The notes under the pieces: generated by a model
Told to the model about the DNA's origin: nothing
The model's database searches: none
Seen by the model: the letters and a program-made list of their open reading frames with translations, nothing else
Part shown: positions 33,522 to 41,922 of the stretch, one piece after another
Position numbering within the stretch: position 1 is the first letter of the stretch
How the letters are laid out: the number at the start of each line of letters is the position of its first letter
Origin: Sphingomonadales bacterium
Lineage (GTDB): Bacteria > Pseudomonadota > Alphaproteobacteria > Sphingomonadales > Sphingomonadaceae
Length of the DNA stretch: 64,000 nucleotides
Direction of reading: 5' to 3'
Assembly: GCA_016704425.1 (NCBI GenBank)
Contig: JADJAC010000011.1
Location: 992,001 to 1,056,000 of the forward strand
Program-made: the position numbers and the translations under genes

Positions 33522-34961
33522 ATGGGGCGGCCCTTTGACGAGATTCGAGGCTTTTCGGAAGGGGCAGGTGCGCGCCCGGAGTTTGCAGCTCTTGGCCAAT
33601 GGCTCGATGAAACACCAGCCGCCGAACTCCAGCGCCGTCAGGAAGCGGCTGAAGCCACATTCCGCCAGCTCGGCATCACATTTGCCGTTTACGGTGATGA
33701 AGCGGCTGCCGAACGGATCATTCCCTTCGATATCGTGCCGCGCATCTTCACGGCCTCAGAATGGTCGTCGCTCTCGGCGGGGCTCGTTCAGCGGGTCGAG
33801 GCCATCAACGCATTTCTGACTGACATCTATGGACCGCGCAAAATCCTCGCAGACGGGATCATTCCGGAAGACCTGATCCTGCGCAATCCGCAGTTTCGGC
33901 CGGAAATTGTCGGTTCAAGGCCTCCGCATGACGTCTGGTCGCACATTTGCGGCATTGATCTCGTGCGGACAGGTCCTGATGATTTCTGGGTTCTGGAAGA
34001 CAATGCCCGAACGCCATCCGGTGTGTCGTACATGCTCGAAAACCGGGAAGCGATGATCCGGCTCTGCCCCGAACTCTTCCAGATGTACCAGGTCGAGCCA
34101 GTCGACAGCTATACGGACCTTCTGCATGAAACAATGCAGTCAGTAGCGCCGCGCGGATGTGGCAGTGATCCGGTTTGCGTAATCCTGACGCCCGGTCACT
34201 ATAATTCGGCTTACTACGAGCACAGCTTCCTGGCTGATACGATCGGCATCGAACTGGTTGAAGCGGCGGATCTTGAAGTCGATGACGACAAGGTCTGGAT
34301 GCGTACGATCACGGGTCGGGTGCAGGTGCATGTTATTTACCGCCGGATCGATGATGATTTTCTCGATCCGCTGATCTTTCGTCCGGATTCCCTTCTGGGT
34401 GTGCCCGGGTTGATCTCGGCTTACCGTGCCGGGAATGTGACGATCGTCAACGCGCCGGGCACGGGCATCGCCGATGACAAGGCTGTCTATTCCTACATGC
34501 CGGAAATCGTACGCTATTATTCCGGGGGCGATCCTCTGCTTCCCAATGTCGAGACCTATCGATGCCGTGAGCCGGAGATGCTGTCCTACGTGCTCGACAA
34601 TCTTGAAAAGCTGGTGGTCAAGCTGGTCGACGGTTCAGGCGGTTATGGCATGCTGGTTGGCCCGATGGCCAGCAAGACGCAGATCGAGGATTTTCGTGCC
34701 GCCTTGAAGGCCGAGCCGCATCGCTATATTGCGCAGCCCACGCTCGCCCTGTCGACGGTCCCGACCCTCACCGAAAAGGGGATTGCGCCGCGCCACGTGG
34801 ACTTCCGTCCCTTTGTCCTGAGCCAGCCGGGCAGGGTGAAGATCGTGCCGGGCGGCCTTACGCGCGTCGCCCTCAAGGAAGGCTCGCTGGTCGTCAATTC
34901 GAGCCAGGGGGGCGGCACAAAGGACAGCTTCATTCTGGCAAATAACGGAGGTCGCAGCTGA
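33522..34961 (+). CDS. Circularly permuted ATP-grasp protein (DUF404/DUF407 type)
   Basis: 479 residues from the ATG at 33522; an in-frame TTG at 33486 is less likely. The family folds as a circularly permuted ATP-grasp and is thought to join a carboxylate to an amine. Recognisable segments are IPFDIVPRIFTASEW, LRNPQFRPEI, GIDLVRTGPDDFWVLEDNAR and LVVKLVDGSGGYGM. It is the first gene of a three-gene operon with an alpha-E protein and a transglutaminase, each joined by a one-base stop/start overlap. This trio has been proposed from comparative genomics to make or modify a peptide; no substrate is known. Confidence 0.9.
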   Translation: MGRPFDEIRGFSEGAGARPEFAALGQWLDETPAAELQRRQEAAEATFRQLGITFAVYGDEAAAERIIPFDIVPRIFTASEWSSLSAGLVQRVEAINAFLTDIYGPRKILADGIIPEDLILRNPQFRPEIVGSRPPHDVWSHICGIDLVRTGPDDFWVLEDNARTPSGVSYMLENREAMIRLCPELFQMYQVEPVDSYTDLLHETMQSVAPRGCGSDPVCVILTPGHYNSAYYEHSFLADTIGIELVEAADLEVDDDKVWMRTITGRVQVHVIYRRIDDDFLDPLIFRPDSLLGVPGLISAYRAGNVTIVNAPGTGIADDKAVYSYMPEIVRYYSGGDPLLPNVETYRCREPEMLSYVLDNLEKLVVKLVDGSGGYGMLVGPMASKTQIEDFRAALKAEPHRYIAQPTLALSTVPTLTEKGIAPRHVDFRPFVLSQPGRVKIVPGGLTRVALKEGSLVVNSSQGGGTKDSFILANNGGRS

Positions 34962-35896
34962 TGCTGTCTCGCACAGCATCATGCCTTTATTGGCTTGGCC
35001 GCTATGTCGAGCGGGCTGAATTTACGGCGCGGCTTGTTGAAGCGACCCTGCGCCTCGATGCACTTTCGACGCGGCCGGCCGGAGACGCGGCTTGGCTGAG
35101 CGCAATGAAGGTTCTGGACGCAGACATAGCTTTTGCAGCGACGGGTCAGGCTTTGACGCCCAGGAATGTCACGCGGTTTCTGACCGTCTCGGTAGGCCAC
35201 CCCGGGTCAGTGCTGTTTTGCCTCAATGCTGCGCGAGACAATGCAAAGGCAGTGCGCACTGCACTTTCACGCGAGGCGTGGAGTGCGATCAATCGGGCCT
35301 GGTTGCTGTTTCATGGCAAGACCAGCCCCGGCGATACGGAACAGGTGCTCAACCTTGTTGCGCAGGCGGAAGCGGAAACGCGCGGATTTGAAGGGGCAAT
35401 AGGACGAATGCTCCGAAATCCGTCGTCCCGGTTCATTCGTCTAGGGGCAGCGATTGAACGGGCAGACAACACGGCACGCTTGCTTGATGTCAAATACCAT
35501 ATCCTTCTGCCTGAAGGTGAGGCGGTTGGCGGTGCAGTAGATCGGGATCAATGGACCACGATTTTACAGACCGTCTCGGCGGTGAATGCCTACCGCTGGC
35601 TCTACCGCGAAGGATTGAAGCCTTGGCTGGTCACCGAACTCCTCATCTTGCGACGTGAACTCCCCCGTTCTCTTGCGGCGTGCGGCGAAGAAGTCGTCCA
35701 GCACCTTGCCGGAATCGGAAAGGAAACCGGCAATCAGGGTGAAGCCGATCGCCTCGCAAGAGATCGCCACGCAGAGTTCGGCAGCGCCAGGATTGAACAG
35801 ATCATCGCGACGGGCCTCCATGAGTATCTGGAGGATTATTTGGAAGCGAATGCGGCACTCGATGCAGCCATTGCCCGGCAGTTCAGGTTCTATTGA
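34961..35896 (+). CDS. Alpha-E domain protein (DUF403)
   Basis: 311 residues, almost wholly alpha-helical. The signature start LSRTASCLYWLGRYVERAEF and IERADNTARLLDVKYH are typical of the alpha-E family. No catalytic role is established; it always travels with permuted ATP-grasp and transglutaminase genes. The ATG at 34961 overlaps the upstream stop (TGATG) and the stop overlaps the next start in the same way, so all three are translationally coupled. Confidence 0.9.
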   Translation: MLSRTASCLYWLGRYVERAEFTARLVEATLRLDALSTRPAGDAAWLSAMKVLDADIAFAATGQALTPRNVTRFLTVSVGHPGSVLFCLNAARDNAKAVRTALSREAWSAINRAWLLFHGKTSPGDTEQVLNLVAQAEAETRGFEGAIGRMLRNPSSRFIRLGAAIERADNTARLLDVKYHILLPEGEAVGGAVDRDQWTTILQTVSAVNAYRWLYREGLKPWLVTELLILRRELPRSLAACGEEVVQHLAGIGKETGNQGEADRLARDRHAEFGSARIEQIIATGLHEYLEDYLEANAALDAAIARQFRFY

Positions 35897-36702
35897 TGCG
35901 GCTGACGATCGACCACAGGACACGTTATCAATTCAGCGAACCGCAGGCTCGGGTCGTTCAGCTTCTCAGGATGACGCCGCTTGATTTCGGCGGGCAAACC
36001 GTGATCGACTGGCGGATTGATGTCGATTGCGATGCCCGTTTGCGCGAGGGGCGTGACGGTTATGGCAACATCACCACAATGCTCTACATTGATGGCCCGG
36101 TTAATGCTGTCTCGATCATGGTGCGCGGAGACGTGCTGACGGATGACCTTGGCGGTCGTGTCAAAGGGACATTGGAACCCTTGCCACCGCTCTTTTTCAT
36201 GCGCTCGACCCCTTTGACGGAGGCAAGTGTGGCCATATCAGACCTCGTGCCTCCAACGCCGACAGGACTTGATCAGGCGATGGCCCTCAATCTTGCTGTC
36301 AAGGCAGCGGTGTCCGTTGAGCCGGGTCGTACGCCCAAGACCCGGACCGCGGCCGAAGTCCTGGCAGAAGGTCAGGGGAGCGTCCGCGACTGCACCCATG
36401 TCCTGCTTGCAGCAGCGCGGAGCGCCGGATATCCCGCCAGACTTGTTTCGGGTCATTGCCTCGATGGCCCAAACGCACGGAGCCACAAGAGCGCACATTG
36501 TTGGGCCGAGCTTTTCATCGCTGGAGAGGGTTGGATCGCGTTCGATCCTTCGACGGGGCGGCTGCCGGGTGATACCTATGTCAGGGTTGCTGTTGGACTC
36601 GATGCTGGGGATTCGACTCCTCTGTCCGGTACGCGCCGCGGGGGCGGCATTGAGGAGCTCGACGTGGAGGTTCGGATTGCGATGAGCCAATCGCAGGAAT
36701 AA
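35896..36702 (+). CDS. Transglutaminase-like family protein
   Basis: 268 residues from the ATG at 35896. An N-terminal beta-rich domain (about 1-150) begins MRLTIDHRTRYQFSEP. The transglutaminase core follows, with the catalytic triad Cys 166 (SVRDCTHVLL), His 201 (SAHCWAELF) and Asp 217 (FDPSTGR). The family includes proteases and amide-forming enzymes. In many genomes this operon continues with the HslV-like proteasome relative Anbu; here the next gene is a convergent pseudogene and no Anbu gene is present in the window. Confidence 0.92.
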   Translation: MRLTIDHRTRYQFSEPQARVVQLLRMTPLDFGGQTVIDWRIDVDCDARLREGRDGYGNITTMLYIDGPVNAVSIMVRGDVLTDDLGGRVKGTLEPLPPLFFMRSTPLTEASVAISDLVPPTPTGLDQAMALNLAVKAAVSVEPGRTPKTRTAAEVLAEGQGSVRDCTHVLLAAARSAGYPARLVSGHCLDGPNARSHKSAHCWAELFIAGEGWIAFDPSTGRLPGDTYVRVAVGLDAGDSTPLSGTRRGGGIEELDVEVRIAMSQSQE

Positions 36703-36735
36703 GCTAAGCTTTGACCAATTGCTTCGGATTGGGGC

Positions 36736-36788
36736 GGGCTCATGAACGAATCCTGCCAGCAGATCGCCAGCCATCCATTCATGAACCC
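36736..36788. repeat. Imperfect inverted repeat between convergent genes
   Basis: GGGCTCATGAA (36736-36746) and TTCATGAACCC (36778-36788) can pair in 10 of 11 positions across a 31-base loop. It lies between the transglutaminase gene and the convergent broken gene and may act as a weak two-way terminator. No T-run follows, so confidence is low. Confidence 0.3.
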
Positions 36789-36808
36789 CCAATATTGTGG
36801 CGCCGCGC

Positions 36809-37222
36809 TTACTGCCCCAGATATTTGAGCCAGTCCGCAGCCGCTATCGGACCAGCTGCAAAAGTATCTGTATGCTCTGCAATATGCTGGCGCAGTTCAA
36901 TGGCTACCATTGGCCCGGCAATAATATTCATTTTCTTGGCCGCTGCATCCAATGCATCATCCTGTGCCTTGGTCGTGTCAGGCTGAATCCAGACAAAATC
37001 CCAGCTTGCGCCATCCTGGTGGACATAGAGTTTTGACGCGGGAACGCTTGCTGCCTTTGCCACTTCGTCCTGCTGTGCAAACCATTTGAGGAGCGCGAGC
37101 TGATGGCCGGGTGCGGCACGGTAGATTGAGACTATGCTGCGGGTCGGCTCCGCATTCTGCGCAGCCAATGGCGAAGCCATTGCGGCACCAGTCTAGGCGA
37201 CCGCAAGAACGATCCTGATCAT
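36809..37222 (-). pseudogene. Small secreted protein gene interrupted by an amber codon in its signal peptide
   Basis: Reading from the ATG at 37222, which has an excellent site (GGGAG, spacing 7), gives MIRIVLAVA, then TAG at 37195-37193. The same frame then continues without a break as TGAAMASPLAAQNAEPTR and on to a stop at 36809. Read through the stop, the product is a 137-residue protein with a normal signal peptide ending SPLAAQ. The internal ATG at 37180 has no ribosome site and would lack the start of the signal. The mature part (SIYRAAPGHQLALLKWFAQQ; VHQDGASWDFVWIQPD) is intact and not recognised. A recent nonsense mutation is the simplest reading; a sequencing error or read-through cannot be excluded. 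Confidence 0.75.
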
Positions 37223-37394
37223 TGAGTTTCTCCCATCTTCGTGAGGACGCAACACATACTGCCAAGCAACGAAACTGGATTGCACACAGGCAAGAACCAA
37301 TGAGTCGGGGAGTCTAACTAAATCCCTCCGCTTGCTCCGATTGCGCACAGCGGCTAAGGGCGCGCCCGGCTCTTTCAATACCATCAGGTGAAAC

Positions 37395-37958
37395 ATGAAA
37401 ATCAACGCGGTCGAGATTCGTCCCGGTAATATCCTCGAATATGAAGGCGGGCTGTGGCGCGCGGTGAAAATCCAGCACACCCAACCTGGCAAGGGTGGCG
37501 CCTATATGCAGGTCGAAATGAAAAACCTGATCGACGGCCGCAAGAACAATGTGCGCTTCCGCTCGGCCGAGACTCTCGAAAAGGTTCGCCTAGACACAAA
37601 GGATTTTCAGTTCCTGTTTGCTGAAGGCGATACGCTGACGTTCATGGACAAGGAAACCTATGAGCAAGTCTCGCTTGATTCCGGCATATTGGGGGACGCC
37701 GCAGCATTTCTTCAGGACGGTATGGATGTCGTGATGGAGCTTTGGGAAGACCGGCCGATCTCGGTGCAACTGCCGGATACCATCGAAGCTACTATCATTG
37801 AGGCTGATGCGGTGGTGAAGGGGCAGACTGCGTCGTCATCCTACAAGCCTGCCATTCTTGACAATGGCGTCCGTGTGATGGTGCCGCCGCACATTACCGC
37901 TGGCACAAGAATTGTCGTCGATGTCTATGAACAGGCCTATGTAAGACGGGCGGAATAG
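37395..37958 (+). CDS. efp: Elongation factor P
   Basis: 187 residues, normal length. It enters the ribosomal E site and rescues stalling at proline runs. Domain I carries the tip loop TQPGKGGAYMQ, in which the Lys is the site usually lysylated by EpmA in bacteria that modify it. The C-terminal OB domains end DNGVRVMVPPHITAGTRIVVDV. It is followed 5 bases later by the inositol monophosphatase gene, so they are probably co-transcribed. Confidence 0.98.
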   Translation: MKINAVEIRPGNILEYEGGLWRAVKIQHTQPGKGGAYMQVEMKNLIDGRKNNVRFRSAETLEKVRLDTKDFQFLFAEGDTLTFMDKETYEQVSLDSGILGDAAAFLQDGMDVVMELWEDRPISVQLPDTIEATIIEADAVVKGQTASSSYKPAILDNGVRVMVPPHITAGTRIVVDVYEQAYVRRAE

Positions 37959-37962
37959 CCAG

Positions 37963-38775
37963 ATGGTTTCGCATTCGGGCCTGTTGACCGTGATGGATCG
38001 TGCCGCTCGCAAGGCAGGCGCGAAACTTCGCCGCGACTTCAGCGAGGTCCAGCATTTGCAGGTCAGCCGCAAGGGGCCTGCCGACTTCGTTTCCAAGGCA
38101 GATCAGCGCGCCGAGCGCACCCTATATGATGAATTGCTCCACGCGCGGCCGGATTGGGGGTTCCTGCTTGAGGAAGCAGGAGAGATTCCGGGCGATCCGA
38201 ACAAGCCGCGCTGGATCATCGATCCGCTCGATGGCACGTCGAACTTTCTCCACGGGCTTCCCCATTTTGCGATCTCGATTGCCGTCGAAGAGCCGCTTGC
38301 GAATGGCAAGCGCGAAATCACGTCAGGCCTGGTCTACCAGCCACTGACGGATGAGAGCTTTTGGGCAGAAAAGGGCAGGGGTGCCTGGTTGCAGGACCAG
38401 AGGCTGCGTGTTTCGGCGCGACGGGATTTGACCGAAGCGCTGATCGCGACGGGAATTCCGTTTCATGGTCAGGGTGATTTCGCACGCTGGTCGCGGATTT
38501 TAGGCGCCGTGGCGCCGCAAGTGGCGGGCATCCGGCGCTATGGTGCCGCCTCGCTTGATTTGGCCTGGGTCGCTGCCGGTCGGTTCGACGGCTATTGGGA
38601 AGCTGACCTCCAGCCTTGGGACGTGGCTGCCGGTATGCTTCTCGTCCGGGAAGCTGGCGGCTTTGTCACGGATTTCCGGGGTGGGGACAAGGCAATGGAG
38701 CGCAGCGAGTTCCTTGCAGGGAATGATGCAATGCACTCCAAGCTCCACAAGCTGGTGGCTGGCGCACTCCGGTGA
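37963..38775 (+). CDS. suhB: Inositol monophosphatase family protein (SuhB-like)
   Basis: 270 residues. Metal and substrate motifs are complete: GPADFVSKADQRAE, LLEEAGE, WIIDPLDGTSNFLHGLPHF and WEADLQPWDVAAGMLLVREAGG. It dephosphorylates inositol 1-phosphate in vitro; in bacteria SuhB also acts in rRNA antitermination. The gene lies between efp and a beta-propeller gene, overlapping the latter by four bases (GTGA). Confidence 0.93.
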   Translation: MVSHSGLLTVMDRAARKAGAKLRRDFSEVQHLQVSRKGPADFVSKADQRAERTLYDELLHARPDWGFLLEEAGEIPGDPNKPRWIIDPLDGTSNFLHGLPHFAISIAVEEPLANGKREITSGLVYQPLTDESFWAEKGRGAWLQDQRLRVSARRDLTEALIATGIPFHGQGDFARWSRILGAVAPQVAGIRRYGAASLDLAWVAAGRFDGYWEADLQPWDVAAGMLLVREAGGFVTDFRGGDKAMERSEFLAGNDAMHSKLHKLVAGALR

Positions 38776-39689
38776 GACTGATCGCGGCTGTTGCGCTGCT
38801 TGCTCTTGTTGCTGCCGATGTTCCGGACTTGTCAGTTCCTGCCGAATTCGGGCTGGTCGAAGGGGTCGCCTGGGATGCGCGAAGCCGACAATTGTTTGCG
38901 GGCAGTGTCGAAGATGGCGCTCTCCTCGTCCGGGAAGGCGATCATTGGCGGCGTGCAGTCTTGCCCTTTCCGACGGCAGGCCTGTTCGGCATGGCGGTTG
39001 ATCCAAGACGCGGCATATTGTGGATCGCGAGCGGCGTTGCCGGACCCACTCGCCGCAAGGATGCTTTTCGTGGCCTGATCGGTGTTTCGGCATTGGGATT
39101 TGAAGCCGTGGGCATGGCAGCGGTTCCAGCGGGCGACATTACGGCACAACCCGGCGATGTCGCGATTGCCCCCGATGGCTCGGTCTATGTGAGCGACGGA
39201 GCCGCAGGCGGCGTCTATGTCTGCAAGCCGGATTGCACTCAGCTTGAGTTGCTCGTGCCCAAAGGTACGTTTCGGAGTGCGCAGGGCATGGCTGTCTCGC
39301 GCGATGGCCGCTTCCTCTATGTTGCCGACTACAGCCGCGGCCTGTTCAAGCTCGATCTCAAGAAGCCGAAGCTCCCCGTGGTGGTATCTCCGCAAAAAGG
39401 GATCGACGGGCTGATACGTTACGGCGACACGCTCATCGCCATTATCAATGGCGACGGCCGAAAGGTGATCCGCATTTCCTTCGACGCAAAAGGAAGTCCG
39501 TCCGCGGAACTCCTTGAGACTCCGCCGGGTCCCGGTGATCCGACACTCGGTACTATCGCAGATCGAAAGCTCATTTACGTGGCGGATGCCCAGTGGGACC
39601 GGTTTGACGCAGCTGGAAAATCGAACAGTCGGGCGCGGCAGACAAATATCCGCATGCTCGATTTGCAGCCCTTGCCGAAGTCGCGCTGA
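38772..39689 (+). CDS. Exported beta-propeller protein (SMP-30/NHL-like)
   Basis: 305 residues. The N-terminus RLIAAVALLALVAA is a signal peptide. Repeating blade sequences follow (FGLVEGVAWDARSRQLFAGS; LFGMAVDPRRGILWIAS; PGDVAIAPDGSVYVSDG; AQGMAVSRDGRFLYVADY), each about 45-60 residues apart, which indicates a six-bladed propeller of SMP-30/gluconolactonase or NHL type. The exact function is unknown. The GTG at 38772 overlaps the upstream stop, so translation is coupled to the phosphatase gene. It converges with the YbjN gene. Confidence 0.82.
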   Translation: MRLIAAVALLALVAADVPDLSVPAEFGLVEGVAWDARSRQLFAGSVEDGALLVREGDHWRRAVLPFPTAGLFGMAVDPRRGILWIASGVAGPTRRKDAFRGLIGVSALGFEAVGMAAVPAGDITAQPGDVAIAPDGSVYVSDGAAGGVYVCKPDCTQLELLVPKGTFRSAQGMAVSRDGRFLYVADYSRGLFKLDLKKPKLPVVVSPQKGIDGLIRYGDTLIAIINGDGRKVIRISFDAKGSPSAELLETPPGPGDPTLGTIADRKLIYVADAQWDRFDAAGKSNSRARQTNIRMLDLQPLPKSR

Positions 39690-39712
39690 CGATATCGCCA
39701 AGACTCACTGAT

Positions 39713-40177
39713 TCAGCCGTCAATATGCTTTTCGAATTGCGCCATCAGCAGGACCCAAAATTCAAGATTGTCCTCGAACAGCTTCGTGCTGATCCCGCCG
39801 TCATCAAGATCGACGTCCATTTCGATCCGCGCTGCGCCCTTGTCTGAGACATAGGCCCGGCCAAATCGCTTCCTGCTGTTCCAATCGTTCATCTGGCTGA
39901 GCGACGGCGACTTGTCGCGATCATAGCCAGCAAAGAACTGGATCGTGCGACAGTCGACGTTCTTGGTGCAGCCGAAAAAGAAGATCGCAAAATTGGAGCC
40001 CGATGACGTGCTGCGGATCAGGGGATCGCCGCTCTCATCCTTGGTCATCTCTGCCTTGTAGCCAGCGCCCTGAAGCGCTCGGACAACCGAGGACGGATCC
40101 TGGGCGCGGACCATTTGGGCCTGCGCCGTGCCGGAAAAGCTGAACAACGCCGCGACCAAAATGGCAATTCTTCTCAT
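39713..40177 (-). CDS. Exported YbjN domain protein
   Basis: 154 residues with a Sec signal peptide (MRRIAILVAALFSFSGTAQA). The YbjN fold is suggested by VVRALQGAGYKAEM, FAIFFFGCTKNVDCRTIQFFAG, and NDWNSRKRFGRAYVSDKGAARIEMDV. Two Cys residues six apart could form a disulfide in the periplasm. The role of exported YbjN proteins is not known; cytoplasmic E. coli YbjN affects motility and stress. Single gene, divergent from nuoA across 226 bases. Confidence 0.85.
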   Translation of the reverse strand: MRRIAILVAALFSFSGTAQAQMVRAQDPSSVVRALQGAGYKAEMTKDESGDPLIRSTSSGSNFAIFFFGCTKNVDCRTIQFFAGYDRDKSPSLSQMNDWNSRKRFGRAYVSDKGAARIEMDVDLDDGGISTKLFEDNLEFWVLLMAQFEKHIDG

Positions 40178-40403
40178 GGTCTTCCCCCCGTTTCTATTGC
40201 GGCTATTCCCGCTGCCGTCAGAACATCTCCTTGCGATGCTAGCGTGATTCTGTCTTGTAAGGAATCTACATCTTCTGGGCGTTGCATTTTCATCGCAACC
40301 ACACCGCCAAATTGCATTTCTCGCGCTTGCGAACGGCTTCCGCCTCGCCTAAAGCCGCCACGAATCTGGACCGTTCGGCCCGGAAATAGGGAAGCCAATA
40401 GCC

Positions 40404-40781
40404 ATGTCTTCGGTCGCTGCCGGATATTTGCCGATCCTGTTATTCCTGGCCGTTGCACTGATCCTGTCTTCAGCCTTTGTTTTCCTTCCGATGATTGCCG
40501 CTCGCTTCACGGGTGCCCACAACCCGACGCCGGAAAAGCTGGCGGAATATGAATGCGGGTTTCCGGCGTTCGAAGGCAGTCGGGCGCAGTTTGACGTTCG
40601 TTTTTACCTTGTCGCGATCCTCTTCATCATTTTCGATCTCGAGGCTGCGTTCCTCTTTCCCTGGGCCGTCAGCCTCAAGCATATTGGCTGGGCGGGTTGG
40701 GCCGCGATGATGATTTTCCTCGCCGAACTGGTGCTTGGCCTTGTCTACGCATGGAAAAAGGGAGCGCTCGAATGGGAGTAG
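40404..40781 (+). CDS. nuoA: NADH-quinone oxidoreductase subunit A
   Basis: 125 residues with three membrane helices. The conserved loop KLAEYECGFPAFEGSR and RFYLVAILFIIFDLEAAFLFPW identify it. Small membrane subunit of complex I near the quinone channel. First gene of the nuo operon; AGGGAAG lies 9 bases before the ATG. The 226-base region before it must hold the operon promoter, but I found no convincing sigma-70 pair. The stop overlaps nuoB by 10 bases. Confidence 0.98.
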   Translation: MSSVAAGYLPILLFLAVALILSSAFVFLPMIAARFTGAHNPTPEKLAEYECGFPAFEGSRAQFDVRFYLVAILFIIFDLEAAFLFPWAVSLKHIGWAGWAAMMIFLAELVLGLVYAWKKGALEWE

Positions 40782-41308
40782 AACTCGCAGCACCCCCTCC
40801 GGGCACGCTGCCCGAGGCGAGCTTCTTCAACGGCCTGAACGACGAACTCTCCAACAAGGGATTTCTGGTCGTCGGCACTGAAGAGCTGTTCCAATGGGCG
40901 CGCACGGGGTCGCTGTGGTGGATGACGTTCGGCCTGGCCTGCTGTGCGGTCGAAATGATTCATGTGAACATGCCGCGCTATGACCTCGAGCGATTTGGCG
41001 CGGCTCCGCGGGCCTCACCGCGGCAATCGGACGTGATGATCGTCGCTGGCACATTGTGCAACAAAATGGCACCTGCGCTGCGGCGTGTTTACGACCAGAT
41101 GTCCGATCCCAAATATGTGATCTCGATGGGCAGCTGCGCCAATGGCGGCGGCTATTATCACTACAGCTACAGCGTCGTTCGCGGTTGTGACCGTATCGTG
41201 CCGGTCGATATCTACGTGCCAGGCTGCCCGCCGACGGCTGAGGCCCTGCTCTATGGCATCATGCAATTGCAGCGGAAGATCCGCCGCGTGGGGACGATCG
41301 AACGGTGA
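40772..41308 (+). CDS. nuoB: NADH-quinone oxidoreductase subunit B
   Basis: 178 residues from the ATG at 40772. It carries the N2 4Fe-4S cluster that passes electrons to quinone: ligands in LACCAVEM, in SMGSCANGGGYY and in VPGCPPTAEALLYG. The two adjacent Cys residues of GLACCAVE are typical. The gene overlaps the end of nuoA by 10 bases and its stop overlaps the nuoC GTG by 4 bases. Confidence 0.98.
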   Translation: MGVELAAPPPGTLPEASFFNGLNDELSNKGFLVVGTEELFQWARTGSLWWMTFGLACCAVEMIHVNMPRYDLERFGAAPRASPRQSDVMIVAGTLCNKMAPALRRVYDQMSDPKYVISMGSCANGGGYYHYSYSVVRGCDRIVPVDIYVPGCPPTAEALLYGIMQLQRKIRRVGTIER

Positions 41309-41922
41309 GCCATTCTGCGCCCCGCTACGCTTCGAACGACGGCGTCATCGATGCAGCGCGCGAGGCGCTTGGCGTTGATTTGCTTGATGCTGTCGAAGCG
41401 AATGGCGAAATCGCGTTGACGGTGAAACGCGAGGAGTTGCTCGGTTGCATGATGCAGCTGCGCGACACCCTCGACTATCAGCAGCTGATGGAAATTGCCG
41501 GGGTTGATTGGCCTGATCATGATCCGCGCTTCGAAGTTGTCTATTGTCTGTTGAGCGTCACGAAGAACCACCGCATTCGCGTCCATGTCTGGACGAATGA
41601 GGATCAGCCAGTGCCCTCGGTGACGGGCATCTGGCCGGTTGCGGGCTGGCTCGAGCGTGAAGTGTTCGACATGTATGGCGTCCTGTTCGAGGGCAATACG
41701 GATCTTCGGCGCATCCTGACCGATTATGGCTTTACCGGCCATCCGCAGCGCAAGGATTTCCCGCTGACTGGCTATGTCGAGCTCCGCTATTCCGAAGAGC
41801 ACAAGCGCGTGATGTATGAGCCTGTCCAGCTGGCTCAGGATTTCCGCAATTTTGATTTCATGAGCCCCTGGGAAGGCGCCGATTACATCCTTCCCGGCGA
41901 TGAGAAGGGGGACGCGAAATGA
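41305..41922 (+). CDS. nuoC: NADH-quinone oxidoreductase subunit C
   Basis: 205 residues from a GTG that overlaps the nuoB stop (GTGA). The 30-kDa subunit signature is present as GWLEREVFDMYGVLFEGN and LTDYGFTGHPQRKDFPLTGY. Peripheral arm, no cofactor. It is separate from nuoD, as in Alphaproteobacteria and mitochondria, unlike the nuoCD fusion of enterobacteria. Stop overlaps the nuoD ATG by 4 bases. Confidence 0.98.
   Translation: MSHSAPRYASNDGVIDAAREALGVDLLDAVEANGEIALTVKREELLGCMMQLRDTLDYQQLMEIAGVDWPDHDPRFEVVYCLLSVTKNHRIRVHVWTNEDQPVPSVTGIWPVAGWLEREVFDMYGVLFEGNTDLRRILTDYGFTGHPQRKDFPLTGYVELRYSEEHKRVMYEPVQLAQDFRNFDFMSPWEGADYILPGDEKGDAK

Noticed and set aside
36711..36986. A small plus-strand frame after the transglutaminase gene
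   Set aside because: It lies opposite the broken secreted-protein gene, has no ribosome site and shows no protein-like composition.
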